The notes under the pieces are model-generated. The model saw only the letters and a program-made list of their open reading frames with translations. It was not told where the DNA came from and did not search any database. From contig VIIQ02000727.1 of the NCBI GenBank assembly GCA_007449985.2, forward strand, positions 1 through 64,000: a stretch of DNA of 64,000 nucleotides, given 5' to 3'. The translations under genes were made by a program, and so were the position numbers. The DNA comes from Desmodesmus armatus. Its lineage: Eukaryota > Chlorophyta > Chlorophyceae > Sphaeropleales > Scenedesmaceae. This document shows, piece by piece, positions 47,101-58,144 of the stretch; position 1 is the first letter of the stretch; every line of letters begins with the position of its first letter.

Positions 47101-47517
47101 GCAGGAGTGGTGCTGGGGTAGTAGGAATGAAATTTGCGCGCGTGGAGGGCTCAGGCATGCTGTTGGCACCTGCAGAGGGGATCTGCTGATGCAGGTGTGC
47201 AGGGGCAGCAGAGTATGCTCACCTGTGCGCTCAGCACCACGCTGCCGTTTGCCAATACATCTGGCATCCATATCTGTAGTAACAAGAGAGTTTGTAGGGT
47301 CAAAAAGCTGGCCATGAGTGAAAAGGGTTTTCAAGCTGGTGATGAGTGTGATGGCTATCAAGACTACCCCGGGACGCACCTGGACCAGAGCACCGCTCTT
47401 GCAGCTCGCAAGCTTCAGATTCAGATCAAACAATGCTCTAGATAGCCTTTGCTTTGCGTCAGCTACTTGGAGGACTTGCCCGGACATGGGCAAGTCTGGT
47501 GCGTTCGTTGCCTGCAT
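39640..47517 (-). CDS. NIT2: NIN-like (NLP) RWP-RK transcription factor, NIT2-type nitrate regulator
   Basis: Nine exons: 47517-47380, 47273-47223, 47030-46893, 46310-46198, 45897-45741, 45174-44913, 44499-43200, 41909-41763, 41136-39640. The NLP N-terminal domain is unmistakable: GALVQ/IWMPDVLANGSVVLS, GLPFAIAGVGDLLALFRCVS, RPALMGAIGRVYSSCE, HSTLVMPVFDVS, and VAVFELVQADRDVAFPEV. A Gln/Ala-rich region of about 430 aa follows, then the RWP-RK domain RKLTFEDLQAQFGLGLKEAA, LGICATTLKRACRRNGITRW, PRRQIQKLNR. The Q-rich C-terminus ends in an acidic-hydrophobic patch (LLDLLADDMLLDD). There is no PB1 domain, as in algal NIT2. All junctions are in phase except one missing base near 40441 in the last exon; adding it gives 1267 aa. 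The first in-frame ATG is at 47517, but the frame is open to about 47740, so the start may lie in an earlier exon. In Chlamydomonas NIT2 activates nitrate-assimilation genes. Confidence 0.85.
41525..41556 (-). repeat. Partial copy of the RWP-RK recognition segment
   Basis: CGCCATTGCGCCTGCATGCCCTCTTGAG repeats the exon sequence at about 41779-41806 (LKRACRRNGI) almost exactly, 250 bp downstream within the intron. Confidence 0.8.
41905..42958 (-). repeat. Array of six copies of the RWP-RK exon start with its acceptor
   Basis: The segment encoding GRPVGAGRKLTFEDL occurs in the real exon (ending 41909) and again near 42150-42192, 42247-42292, 42519-42562, 42628-42672 and 42911-42955. A larger unit containing GACATGACTTGGCACCCCAG recurs at about 42011, 42378 and 42765 (367 and 387 bp apart), with G-rich tracts. 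The extra copies keep the exon's 5' end but lose the frame soon after (for example LTFEDLPCKPDM), so they look like decoy acceptors rather than full exons. Confidence 0.85.
45533..45620 (-). other. Alternative exon B of the NLP gene (88 bp)
   Basis: It encodes RAIVKFELVQADRDVALAEV and IALLRRCLL, a close copy of the exon at 45741-45897 (VAVFELVQADRDVAFPEV, IALLRRCLL). It has its own acceptor (GCAGTAG|G) and donor (CTGCTG|GTGAGT). It begins in phase 2 and ends in phase 0, exactly like the other copy, so either fits the neighbours but both together would shift the frame. It lacks the Ala/Gly loop found in copy A. Confidence 0.65.
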
Positions 47518-48084
47518 CACTGGCTCAGGCACTGCTTCATTCAAGGGAGTGATTGATGAAAGCGCTTGTATTGTGACGTAACTTGGAAACCAGTCAGGAA
47601 AGCGATGTTGTAGGGGAATGCGGATTTCCACCTGACGGCGCAAACGATGAGCCTCGAAACGTACAGAGACGGTGAAGCGTGGCGTGGTACTGGACAATTT
47701 CGGGCACACATGGGCCACGTGACCGGCAAAACCCTAAACGCTCGATGAGTCATTGCAAGCAGAAGTGTCCAAACCTTGCTGAGCTTTGTTGTTGATTCAA
47801 CCTAAGTTATTGAAATGTTCCTGGTGACCGCTGGACTCCTGTAGACTGGTGTAGTGGACTGGCCTTGTGATTCATATGCATGCATGCTCAGCAATCTGTC
47901 TGTTCTGCCTGACTGAACTTTCATCATCCAAAATCAGTCCTTCAAGTTTCACATCCCACCTCACCACCATTCACCAACACCCAAGCAGCAGCAGGAGCAG
48001 CAGGAGCAGCAAGAGCAGCAGCAGTAGCAGCAGTGCGGCCTGTGGTGCAAGGGACCAGCGGCAACAGTGCCCTGCTGGCTGCTG
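47518..48084. promoter_or_regulatory. Shared promoter region of the NLP and SpoVS-like genes
   Basis: The two genes are head-to-head, with under 600 bp between the first supported start codons and perhaps under 350 bp if the NLP gene starts near 47740. No defined box was recognised. Part of this interval is open NLP reading frame and may be coding. Confidence 0.5.
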
Positions 48085-48589
48085 ATGCTGCACCAACAGC
48101 ATGGCTTGGGCTGTCGACAATCTGCAAACAGCCATGCAATATGGTGAGTGGTCAGTGCAGTCCCCCTGCTGCTGTCACAGCTCTCATGGTCCATGGTACT
48201 GTGGTGAAGGGCTGCTTCTGGTGCTCTGCTGGTGTAGATGTCTCTTGTTTTTTGCATCTGAAGGCGCACTTATCGGGCCATCCACCACACACAAGCACTC
48301 CATACTCAGCTCCCTCCCTCCCCTCCCTTCCACGAACATCAGAGCACTCTGCTATGGCCCTGGTCCTGATCCAGCCATGCCTCACGCTGTGTGATCATCC
48401 CCCCCCCCCCCTTTCAAAAGGGATTCACAGCCACTAAGCAGACACCCTCTCCCCGCCACCACAGCAACTCTAGCACTTGAGGCTGAATCAACTTCTGCTT
48501 CAGCATGAGGCATGTCTTTTGATGTTTTGCACTTCTGCCTGCAGGCCATGCCACTGTCCACACAGCACTGCAGCTGTTGGGCACCCAAG

Positions 48590-48622
<33 letters not shown>

Positions 48623-49474
48623 GCGGCGACAGTTTGATGCATGTGCTGTTGGTTGTGTTGACACAGTGCAGCAGCGCAGCAGGCAGCTGGTAGCTGTTGC
48701 TGCTGCACCTGCAGGCTTCTTGTCACAGAAGGTCCCAGCTGATTTGGCGTACATTTCTCCTGCAGCAGCAGGACAGCAGCAGCAGCAGCAGCAACAGCGC
48801 ATGCAGCTGCTGGGTGGTGGCCCTCAGCAGTTCCTTCAGCAGCAGCACTTGAATAAGCAGCCCTACCACCCACAGCAGCCACAGGGGCAGCAGGATCTGC
48901 AGCAGCAGCAGCAGTTGGTCCCTGGGCAGCAGCTTCACCGCTTCCACCACAGCCAAGAACAGCACCAGCAGCAGCAGCAACTGCACCAGCACCACTTGCA
49001 TTATGTAGGCAGTCGGGCCGCTGTTGCTGCTGCTGCCAACCTCTCTGCACATGGGGGCAGCGGTGCTGGTGGTGGCGGCGGCAGTACATCGCCAGCAGAG
49101 ATTGCTGCTGCTGCTGCTGCAACTCCTGATGCTGCTACTGCTGCTGCTGCTGCTGGTGGCGATGGGGGTAGCAGCACAACTGGAGGCACTTCCACCAGCG
49201 GCAGCAGCAATAAGCCAGCCAACACTGGCAACAGCAGCAGCAGCAGCAGTGGCGGCAGCAGCAGCAGTGGCAGCAGGCGCTTGCCGAGCTCGCTGCAACG
49301 CCCAGTGCGGCCGGCGCTGGACCCCTTTGCTGCACAACAAGCAGTGCAGCAGAGGGGCCACGCCCCTCAGCAGCAACAGCCTGCTGATACAAATCAGCAG
49401 CAGCAGCAGCACCTGCTGACTTGGCGGCAGCGGCGAAGCACTGCGGTTACACCTCCATCACAACCAATGCAGCA

Positions 49475-49515
<41 letters not shown>

Positions 49516-49725
49516 GGCTTGATCCGTCTGCTTCTGCTGCCCAGCAAGCAGTGCAGTCTGTATCACCACCACATGTACAACAGCAACAGCAGCAACCTCC
49601 AGCGCTTCGGCCAGCAGGCCACCTCCTCTACCTGCAGCAACAGCAGCAGAAGCAGCAGCAGCAGCAGGCCACACAAGAAGCACAGGCAGCAAGACAGGCT
49701 CAGCGCCAACAGCACCAACAACACC

Positions 49726-49762
<37 letters not shown>

Positions 49763-52002
49763 TTTGACGTCCCCGGTGTCGTACGTCGCTGCTCAGACGC
49801 ACCCCAAGCGGCTTGCTGGCAGCCTCATTGCCTGCTTTGGCCTGCACAGTCACCAGCTGCTGTTTGCCTCTGGGCCCATGGCCCTAGCAGCAGCTCTCAA
49901 GGGGGTGGCGACAGTACGTGGGATGGTGACGGCTGCTGCTGCTGCTGCTGCTGGTGGGGCGCAAGGGGAGCCGGCCTACAACATACTGTTGCAGGTGCGC
50001 TGAGCTTGTAAACCACTTGTGAACTTCTTGTTGAAAGCTGGTGTTCGCAGGGTTTGGGGCGTAGGTCTCAATCATGTAGGGTTGCAACTAATAGGTGCTT
50101 CGGGTGGCACAGCATACTGATCAATACAGAGGCACCGTGTGTCAGGAGCATGGGGTCAGGCAAGGGAGGTGGGGGTCACAGCTGGACGGCAAGCTCAAGG
50201 CCTACTCTGTGTTGCTTGTGTGTGCAACTGCTGTGTTGCAGACGATGCCAGTGGCGCTTTCACTGTGCATTGATGACTGCACAGGCATGCCGTGTATTCT
50301 GCGGCGGCCTTGTATCTTTTCTGTGTACATACCATCACCAGCCCACTCGCTGCGACGAGTGGGGAGTGTTGTCAAACGCTTGACTGTACCCCCGGCACAA
50401 AGCCCTCATCAGCAGCCTTCATGTGGACATGTGTTTCACCCTATGCTACTGCCTTCTGCGCCCTGCTTTCCCACCCCCAGCCCACCATCAGGTCAAGGGC
50501 GGCTGGCCGCAGCGCCTACGCACTTGACTCGCGTCATCAGCATCACTCATGTACTCTCCAGCTGCCTGTCCTGCCTTTTTGGGTGTTTCCTACCGCCAAT
50601 CCTCTGTCACTCTCTGGGCGTGTGACTGTTGCTAGTGCCAGCGTGCAGCTAGGCAACCACCCGTTCACTTGCCAACCACTGACGCCACAGTGTTTGTTTG
50701 TTCTCTTTTGTTATCCTGTCCCATCCCCAGCCCACCATCAGGTCTAGGGCTGCTGGCCGCAGCGCCTATGCACTTCAGCATCACTCATGTACTCTCCAGC
50801 TGCCTGTCCTGCCTTTGTGGGTGTTTCCTACCACCAGCCCTCTGTCACTCTCTGGGCGTGTGACTGTTGCTAGTGCCAGCGTGCAGCTAGGCAACCACCC
50901 GTTCACTTATCAACCACTGATGCCACGGTGTTTGTTTGTTCTCTCATGTTGTCCTGTCCACCCCCAGCCCACCATCAGGTCTAGGGCTGCTGGCCGCAGC
51001 GCCTATGCACTTCAGCATCACTCATGTACTCTCCAGCTGCCTGTCCTGCCTTTGTGGGTGTTTCCTACCACCAGCCCTCTGTCACTCTCTGGGCGTGTGA
51101 CTGTTGCTAGTGCCAGCGTGCAGCTAGGCAACCACCCGTTCACTTATCAACCACTGATGCCACGGTGTTTGTTTGTTCTCTCATGTTGTCCTGTCCACCC
51201 CCAGCCCACCATCAGGTCTAGGGCGGCTTGCCGCAGTGCCTACGCACTCGACTCGCGTCATCAGCATCACTCATGTACTCTCCAGCTGCCTGTCCTGCCT
51301 TTGTGGGTGTTTCCTACCGCCTACCCTCTGTCACTCTCTGGGCGTGTGACTGTTGCTAGTGCCAGCGCGCTGCTAGCCAACCACCCGTTCACTTGCCAAC
51401 CACTGACGCCACAGTGTTTGTTGCTTCTCTCATGTTGTCCTGTCCACCCCCAGCCCACCATCAGGTCCAGGGCGGCTGGCCGCAGTGCTTACGCACTCGA
51501 CATTGCAAAGGTCGGCCCCCTGCCCCTCCCAGCCGCCGGCACAACCCGCGACAAGGGACCCAACGCAGCCAACGCGGCCATGCTGCACATCACCAGCAGC
51601 AGCAACGAGTACACAGCAGCGCGCAACCTTGTGGAAAACATGCCGAAGCGCGGACAGACGGTTCTGCGGGTGGCGGGGCCCTATGCGATCGAGAATGCGG
51701 TTCTCGCCATCGCGTTGGCTCGGCCCATGATGGTTGCGGCATGGGGTCAGGACTTAGCGGTGCTGGCAATGTGGAATGCGAACAAGGCGTACGGCGGTTC
51801 GAAGACTGGGTTGTTGTTGAGTGTTTTTCGCTGTGCTGTAGGCTCGTTCCCGCCCGAGGTGCAGATTGCCCCTCCAGATGTTCCTCCTGAGCAGCAGGCG
51901 GAGTTGTGGCAGAGGGTTCGGGCAGCGCAGCAGCGGCGGTGGAAGCGGTATAAGCAGCGGCAGCAGAAGCTGCAGCAGCAGCAGGATGAGCCAACTAGCT
52001 GA
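48085..52002 (+). CDS. PolyQ protein with two SpoVS-like (Alba-type) domains
   Basis: Supported exons are 48085-48143 (MLHQQHGLGCRQ), 48545-49994 and 51454-52002; a small exon at 50242-50322 is likely but its donor is uncertain. This gives about 712 aa in consistent phase. Most of the second exon is polyQ and Gly/Ser tracts. Its end holds a first SpoVS-like domain (HPKRLAGSLIACFGLHSHQL, then ASGPMALAAALKGVATVRGM). The last exon holds a clearer one: MLHITSSSNEYTAARNLVEN, then GQTVLRVAGPYAIENAVLAI, ALARPMM and GQDLAVLAMW. The protein ends in a Gln/Arg coiled tail. SpoVS is a small bacterial sporulation-associated family with an Alba-like fold, also seen in some algae; nucleic-acid binding is inferred from the fold only. 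Confidence 0.7.
50476..51490 (+). repeat. Five tandem copies of the last SpoVS exon's start, 237-250 bp apart
   Basis: CCCAG|CCCACCATCAGGT with the following coding stretch (PTIRSRAAGRSAYAL) begins at 50481, 50731, 50968, 51205 and 51454; spacings are 250, 237, 237 and 249 bp. Only the last continues into the SpoVS domain. Three spacings are multiples of three, so a frame stays open from about 50698 through to the true stop at 52002. Confidence 0.9.
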
Positions 52003-53696
52003 GCTGCTGGGTTGTTACAACACGGTGTTGCAAATCCATACATGAGTGTGCTCGGTCAATACAGCTTTGAGCAGTGTGGCAACTGGTTTTGGTGTGAAAG
52101 GGACGTTTGTGCCGCTGTTTGATGGGGCCCCTGTTGATGCGAGGGCTTTATTGGCCATCGGCGGTGCTGTGGTTGGTGTTGACCCAATTGGGTCGTATAA
52201 GAGTGAGAACCCGTTGTATTTTTGCTGTACCTACTGCATGACTCAGGCTGTATCTAGTTTGCCCCTTTGATTGAACATATCTGACCTCCAGGTGGGGCGG
52301 CAAGAGCATTTGCCCTTGCAAGGATCCAAGTTTCAGGGGCCACGACAGAAGAATGCTTGGCAGTGAGAAGGTAAGGCAGCAAGCAGCCGCACGTCTTTCA
52401 AAGTTTGAAGAGCCCCTTGCGTTAACCAATCATGCACTTGAGCATGTTCAACTGAGTGGCTCAGCCAACAACATCCTGCCACTCTTGCGCAGCACAGCAA
52501 GGAGCCAGCAAACTGCCCAGCTGCTGCAAGTCGGTCAGCGAGCCACCAACCACGTACGGCATATCTGTCTAGCTAGCTGTCTGTAGACGTACATGCCTGG
52601 CACGAAAGGGCTCATGGGTTTCAGCATAGCTGGCTATTTGCAGCAGCGGCAAGGTTGCTGTGCGTCCGACGGTTGGGTGTGACTACATTTGCAGGGAGCA
52701 GGACCAACGTGCTAGCTGGAAAGAGGTGGAAGGGCAGGCGTGGTTTTATACCTCGACATGTCAAACTGCTTCAGCCGAATGTCAAGCTGCTATTTCACTG
52801 CCTCGGCAAAATATGTCCAAAAGCTTCAATACCAACCACTCTTTCAATTGTGGAGGTACCTGTCGCAATATTGCTTGTGTGCCACGTGGCATGCTGTCCA
52901 GCGGCGCCCGCCATTCTGACGTGAGCGCGCGAGAGCAGTCAATAGCTTGATATGGCTTGAGTATTATCTATTTCAAACACCGTACGGTGAGTGCATGGCT
53001 CCGTCTGGATGTTTCTCAGGACAGGTGGCACAATCGTCCTAGGTGCAAGTGTACAGTCCACATGTAGAGGCTCGAAGCTCTCACGAGATGATTCAAGATT
53101 GACCCTCTTGGCTACACAGTCAAGCGGGTGTCGGTTGCCAGGTGTCAGTTGCCTGCTCAACCATGCAGCTGCAGCTGCACGACAGCTGGCTGATGCTGAT
53201 CCAAGCTGAGCACCCCAACAAGCTCAGCAAGGAAAAAAGAAGAGTGTTCAGAGCATCTGCGGAGATATCTGAACACTGCTGCCATGCTGCTGCCCTGCTA
53301 CAGCATTTCAAGGGATCGCCTGGGCATGACCAGCCTGGAAGCACACATCAGTGGGGCCCAGCTGGGCAAGTCCAAGTAGTGCCCGACCTCAGGCTGAGCA
53401 GCTGGGCAACTTCAAGTAGTAGTACTACCGGAGCCTCTGCTTACGTCAGCACTAAGGTAACAGAGCAGCAGCAGCTCATACCGCTTCACGCAGGGGGTGC
53501 CATGTTTTAGTGCTGCTGTGTGCTGCTGTCGCCGGTCAGGGTTTCAGACTGTAGAATGGCCCTCTCAGAGGCTATAGTCACTGCAGCGCCTACAATGTGC
53601 GTAGACTGCTACTGTAGCTCAGCAGTTCGGTCACCTATAGCGTGGCTGCTTGCGTCGCAAGTAACTGCTGCAACTGCTTCTTTGTTGCTGTGCAGG
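52003..53696. other. Region without a firmly recognised gene
   Basis: Two short plus-strand stretches look mildly protein-like (GTFVPLFDGAPVDARALLAI near 52110 and EKVRQQAAARLSKFEEPLAL near 52365), but no family, start or splice structure supports them. The 5' part should hold the SpoVS gene's 3' UTR. Confidence 0.35.
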
Positions 53697-55650
53697 ATGG
53701 CAAGTGAGCCAGCATCGTCATGGCTGCTGGTGCTGCCAGACAGTTGCCTGCTGGTTGTACTACAGCATGTTGCAGACAGCGACCAGCGCAGCCTGTTCAA
53801 TGCCGCCAGGGCGCACAGCAAGCTGCATCAGATAGCTAAGACAGCACTTCACAGCATTGCAATCAAGTGCGCCCCACCGCAGGCGGACAGTATGCTGGAG
53901 TACCTTGAAAAGCATGGTCAGCACGTTGAGCACCTTTCCCTTGAGGTTGAGAGAGTGCCAGCACCGAGGTGGCAACACAACACACAGACAGTGTCCATAC
54001 GCCAGCTGGCACCCAACTTGAAGCTGAGCAGCTTGCTTCTAACCCACTTGCAGCTGCAGCTGCAGCCAGGCCTGGGGTTTCAGGGCTTGCTGGGGGCTGC
54101 TGCTAGGGTAGCAGCCCTCAAGCAGCTCGAGGATTGTCAGCTCCTTGACCGTGACCGATCTGAGATGCTAGCAGCAGCACTGTCACTCCTGCCAACTGGG
54201 CTGGAGCACCTGAGCATCAGGTCACTGAGTGTCAACAACAACAAACTTGCGCGATTCCCAACTGGCCCGTTGGAGCGGCTCCAGCACCTTACGTTCCTTG
54301 ACCTGGCTGGCAATGATCTGCAGGGCCCTGACGAGGCCAGCCCTGCCCTGCAGCCCCTGCAGGCGCTGACCGCGCTCATGGACCTGCGCTTGGACAGCAC
54401 CGGCAGTTCGCAGCGTGATGTTGTTGTTGCGGCAAACATGCTGTCGGGAGCGTGCCACCTTACGCGCCTGGAACTGCATGTGTGCGAGTATGAGCCAACT
54501 ATTTTGGCTGGCAAGGCGCTGCTGCAGCACCTACGCCTCACTGGCTGTTCAGGAGTGGATGATGCAGGGCATGGGGCGCACTGTTCCGCGCTGCTGTCCC
54601 ACCTGCAGCCCTTGCAGCAGCTGACTTACCTAAACTTGGCGGGCTACACTGCTGAGGATGGCAACCCTCCTGCAGCAGCCTATGCGGCGCTGACAGCCAG
54701 CAGCAAGCTGCAGGTTCTCAATCTCTTTGGTTGCACGTTGCCAGCAGGTGTGTGGCAGCACATGTTCCCTGCTGGCAGGCAGCTGCCACAACTGGAGAGC
54801 CTCATCCTCAGTGGTATACTGGAGCCTCCAGTTGCGCAATCAAGCTGTTTTGCAACAGTGCCGGACGGAGCCCTCCTTGTCAGCTGCTGCCCTGGCTTGC
54901 AGCGTCTCAGCATGAACGAGTTGCACTGCAGTGAAGCGCTGCTGGCCCCATTGCAAGGCCTGGAAAGACTGCAGAGCTTGAACGTCGGTGACCCCTACGC
55001 AACAACTGCAGGGGGCTTGCAGGCAGTGTGTGGGCTAAAAGGACTGAGGGAATTATCTCTGGCTGCCCCCCGGACTGCAGACGCGCTGCTGTTGTTGCAG
55101 CTGACACAGCTGCAGCACCTGACAGACCTGCGCTACTGGGGCCCAGGGAAGGCTGCCATGGGGAATGACAGCTTGCGCATCACTTTTGACTGCAAGGTAG
55201 GTCGAAAGAGGCTTTCAGTGCCTGTTTTGTGTGCCATTCACTGCTGCAAAACTGGGGTGCTCCCTGTTCTGATCACTATATCAAAACTTTCAATGCTAGT
55301 GCCTTGCCTTGCATGTGCCACATGTGACAGACTCAACAAGCAACGCTTGCTGCCATGCATGCGCATCGCAAGCAACAGCTTGCCCCGTATCATGCTGGGG
55401 CCCATACCCTACTGGGATCGCTCAGCAGCCTCAAGGTAGTATCTCACGGCATGTTACAGATCATCTGTGACACGGTGTCACTCACTGTGCTGCATGCGAG
55501 ACGCTACTGCGACTGTAATGCTCTTTGCAGGACCCTGGAGATGAGCCCGTTTGGCACCAAATTCTCCAGCACCATCTGCAACATCCTGAACCTGAAGTTG
55601 CACAGCAGGCGGCAGCAGCTCTGGCAGAGGGACGTGGTGCAGCAGCCTGA
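53697..55650 (+). CDS. F-box-like leucine-rich-repeat protein, 539 aa
   Basis: Two exons, 53697-55196 and 55531-55650, join in phase 0. The start MASEPASSWLLVLPDSC is shared with the broken paralog at 34830. Residues 10-60 look like an F-box (LLVLPDSCLLVVLQHV then DQRSLFNAARAHSKLHQIA), which would bind Skp1 in an SCF ubiquitin ligase. The rest is about a dozen irregular LRRs (LEHLSIRSLSVNNN, LTFLDLAGNDLQG, LMDLRLDSTG, LTRLELHVCEYE, LTYLNLAGYTA, LQSLNVGDPY, LRELSLAAP). The second exon adds a short helical tail (DEPVWHQILQHHLQHPEPE, EVAQQAAAALAEG). A TGTAA stands 57 nt after the stop. LRRs suggest substrate recognition; the target is unknown. Confidence 0.8.
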
Positions 55651-55706
55651 GGTCAACAGCACAGCGTGTGCTTGTACACATAGGTCACAAGCCTTCAGCA
55701 GTGGTG

Positions 55707-55711
55707 TGTAA
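55707..55711 (+). promoter_or_regulatory. TGTAA polyadenylation signal of the F-box/LRR gene
   Basis: First TGTAA after the stop at 55650, at a typical distance. Confidence 0.65.
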
Positions 55712-56694
55712 CACACAGCAGTGCACACACATTGGCGTACAATGGTTATGTGACACAGGCTCCAACCTGTCAGCGCCCATGCTCTGCCGGGCTGCAATGG
55801 TGATGTTGGTAGCGCTGAGTCTTAGTGCAGTGGACCTTCTCAGCAGGAGGGCTCGCTGGCTGGTGTCCACCACACCGGTGCACCGGTGTTGGCAGCGTGC
55901 CATGTGTGTTCTGTTGGCATCCTCTCCTCAAATGCTGCCAGCGTGTATATGTACTGTCGTTGCCAGTGTACTGTACTATCGTTGGGTGGGTATGCCGTGT
56001 GGGTGGGAGGGGCCTCCTCAATTGACCAAAACTTCGGGGCTGGCAGCTGCGTTTGACAGGGTGTTATAGAGTGCATCCACCAACCATGGTCCAGGTGGGG
56101 GTTCAACTGGCCTTACTACCCATGACTCTAAATTGACCTGACATTCACCCGACCTTCATGCCAATGGACATGTCGTTTAAATGTGGAAAGAGAAGTGCAG
56201 TGCTGCTTCATCAGCGTATATGCTTATAATTCTTGCCAACGAGGCCGCTCCGGCCTCAGTACTGCAAGTCGCACTTGCTTCAACGTCGGCGCCGGCTGCG
56301 CGCACGGCTCCGAACCATGCGGGTTGCATTCAAGCATTTGGGATCCGCACTGCGTGCAGTTGATACAAAAAACGATTTACCAGTACTGAACACGTGCGCG
56401 GTCCTCTCGAACTGCCCGCTGGCCCAGCTAGGCTAGGACCAGCACACACAGTGCCACAACGGCATCCCAACGTAGCCCTTGTGGTGCAGCAGGCGGAGGC
56501 GACGTGCATGATCCGATCATAGCAGTGACTGTTGCAAACCACTGTTGCAGCTGGCTAGTAGCACACACTGCCCTGCCACCGTATACCAGCCTGCACCAGT
56601 ACTGTGTGTGCAGCCATCCGCACATGCATTCCGATTGCAGTGACTGCCGGCCACAAAAAGAAACACCAGCAAAAATAAGATCACGACATCAAAT
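55712..56694. other. Region without a recognised gene
   Basis: No conserved coding segment was found; the short ORFs on both strands lack domain or splice support. Confidence 0.4.
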
Positions 56695-56845
56695 TCAGTG
56701 GCGGTTGCATTGGAGGTGCCGCCACCCAGAGCGTGCTTTTACAAGGCACGTGCAACCCATCCCTTGCTCCTTTGTCTTCACAACATAATGCGCCACCACA
56801 TCGCCTACATCTAGCCTTGCTCAAATTTCCATCAAGCGTTTCAAC
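56695..56845 (-). pseudogene. Decayed copy of the 3' end of the GT31 glycosyltransferase gene
   Basis: This stretch parallels 57103-57260. On the minus strand it reads CEDKGARDGLHVPCKSTLW where the gene's corresponding bases read CEDAGARDGVHVPCGSTLW in the same alternative frame. The coding frame itself is disrupted by small indels. It lies about 260 bp beyond the gene's stop, pointing to a local duplication of the last part of the gene. Confidence 0.75.
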
Positions 56846-57101
56846 CAGCTGCCGCCAAGGCTGCACCTCACCCCGACAGGTTCTCACTGGAAGCTGCAGC
56901 CAGGCCGGCGCCATGGCTGCCTGAGCGTACTGAGAGCTGCTGCCAGCAGGCGTGCCAGCTGAGCAGCCGCTGCTGCTGAGGCTCACAGCAGCTGCAGCTC
57001 AAGCACTGTGTGCTGCTATGCAGCGCAATCATGAGGGGCTAGCACAGCTCAGAGCTGTCATGCCAGCGCAGCCATGCATCTCCAACACAAGGGCAAGAGA
57101 G

Positions 57102-58113
57102 TCAGTGGCGGCCGCATAGCGGGTGCGGCCACCCAAAGCGTGCTGCCACAAGGCACGTGAACTCCATCCCTAGCTCCCGCGTCTTCACATAATGCGTCGA
57201 CACCACCATACCCACATCTAGCCTGGGTGGATTGCCGCCACTCTGATTCAAACACTTCACTTCAGTCAAAAACCTGGTCGAATGGACCCTGGTAATGTTG
57301 GCCGGCCAACAGCATCTACCAATAGTGATGTCATTCACGGCCTCTCCAACCTGACACAAAGGCGAGAACAGTACCGAGCCCAGCTGTTGCAGCGCGAGCC
57401 TGGTGAACAGCATCCCGGACCCTCCCGATGGGAATGCCAAGTTCCGGGGTTTGGTTCGGTTGGAGTGGATGTGTGAGACCAGCAGCGGGAGGTGCGCAGG
57501 CATCCCATGCAGGAACGACAGCAGCAGCGGCACATTCACAAATGTGTCATCGTCGACGTAAAACACCCAGTCGAAGCTCTGTAAAACCGCGCTCCGCTCG
57601 TTCACCAGCCACCAGATAGACCGTAGGTGTCTCAGATTTGCCGCCTTTTTCCCCGATTGCTTCTTCAAGTTGAACCTGGCGTCCATACCATCGTCGATAG
57701 CAAGGGGTGGAAGTAACGTCACATTGAGGCCTGGGATCTCGGCCCCGCATAGAAGGATGACGCTTTCCGGGGGTACCCAGTGCAACCACCCCGCCACCAT
57801 ATCTGTCACGCGATGCGGCATGTCTTTGGAGCACATGACCACAAACAAAATTCGGTCCAGGCTTGGTGCTGCAGCTGGAGGGTTGAGGCTGTTGCTGTGG
57901 GAGCAGCAGGGATGCAGCAGCTTGGCTCGCAAGACATCTTCATAGACAAATGATGTGTCGGACTGCGGGGCAAGCGATGCTAGCCATTCTCTGGGGCAAT
58001 TGCAGGTGCTGCTGGTGCTGGTGCTGGTGCTGCTACTGCTACTGGTGCTGCTGCTGGGAGGTTGCGCCTGAATGCTGCTCCCTCTGCTGCTCCCGCTGCT
58101 CCCGCTCCCGCTC

Positions 58114-58144
<31 letters not shown>

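Noticed and set aside
48382..49692. Minus-strand Leu/Ala-rich open frames opposite the SpoVS gene
   Set aside because: Shadows of the CAG repeats; the plus strand carries the conserved domain in frame.
52046..52586. Possible small gene downstream of SpoVS
   Set aside because: Two mildly protein-like stretches, but no shared frame, start, splice sites or known family; noted only as unassigned sequence.
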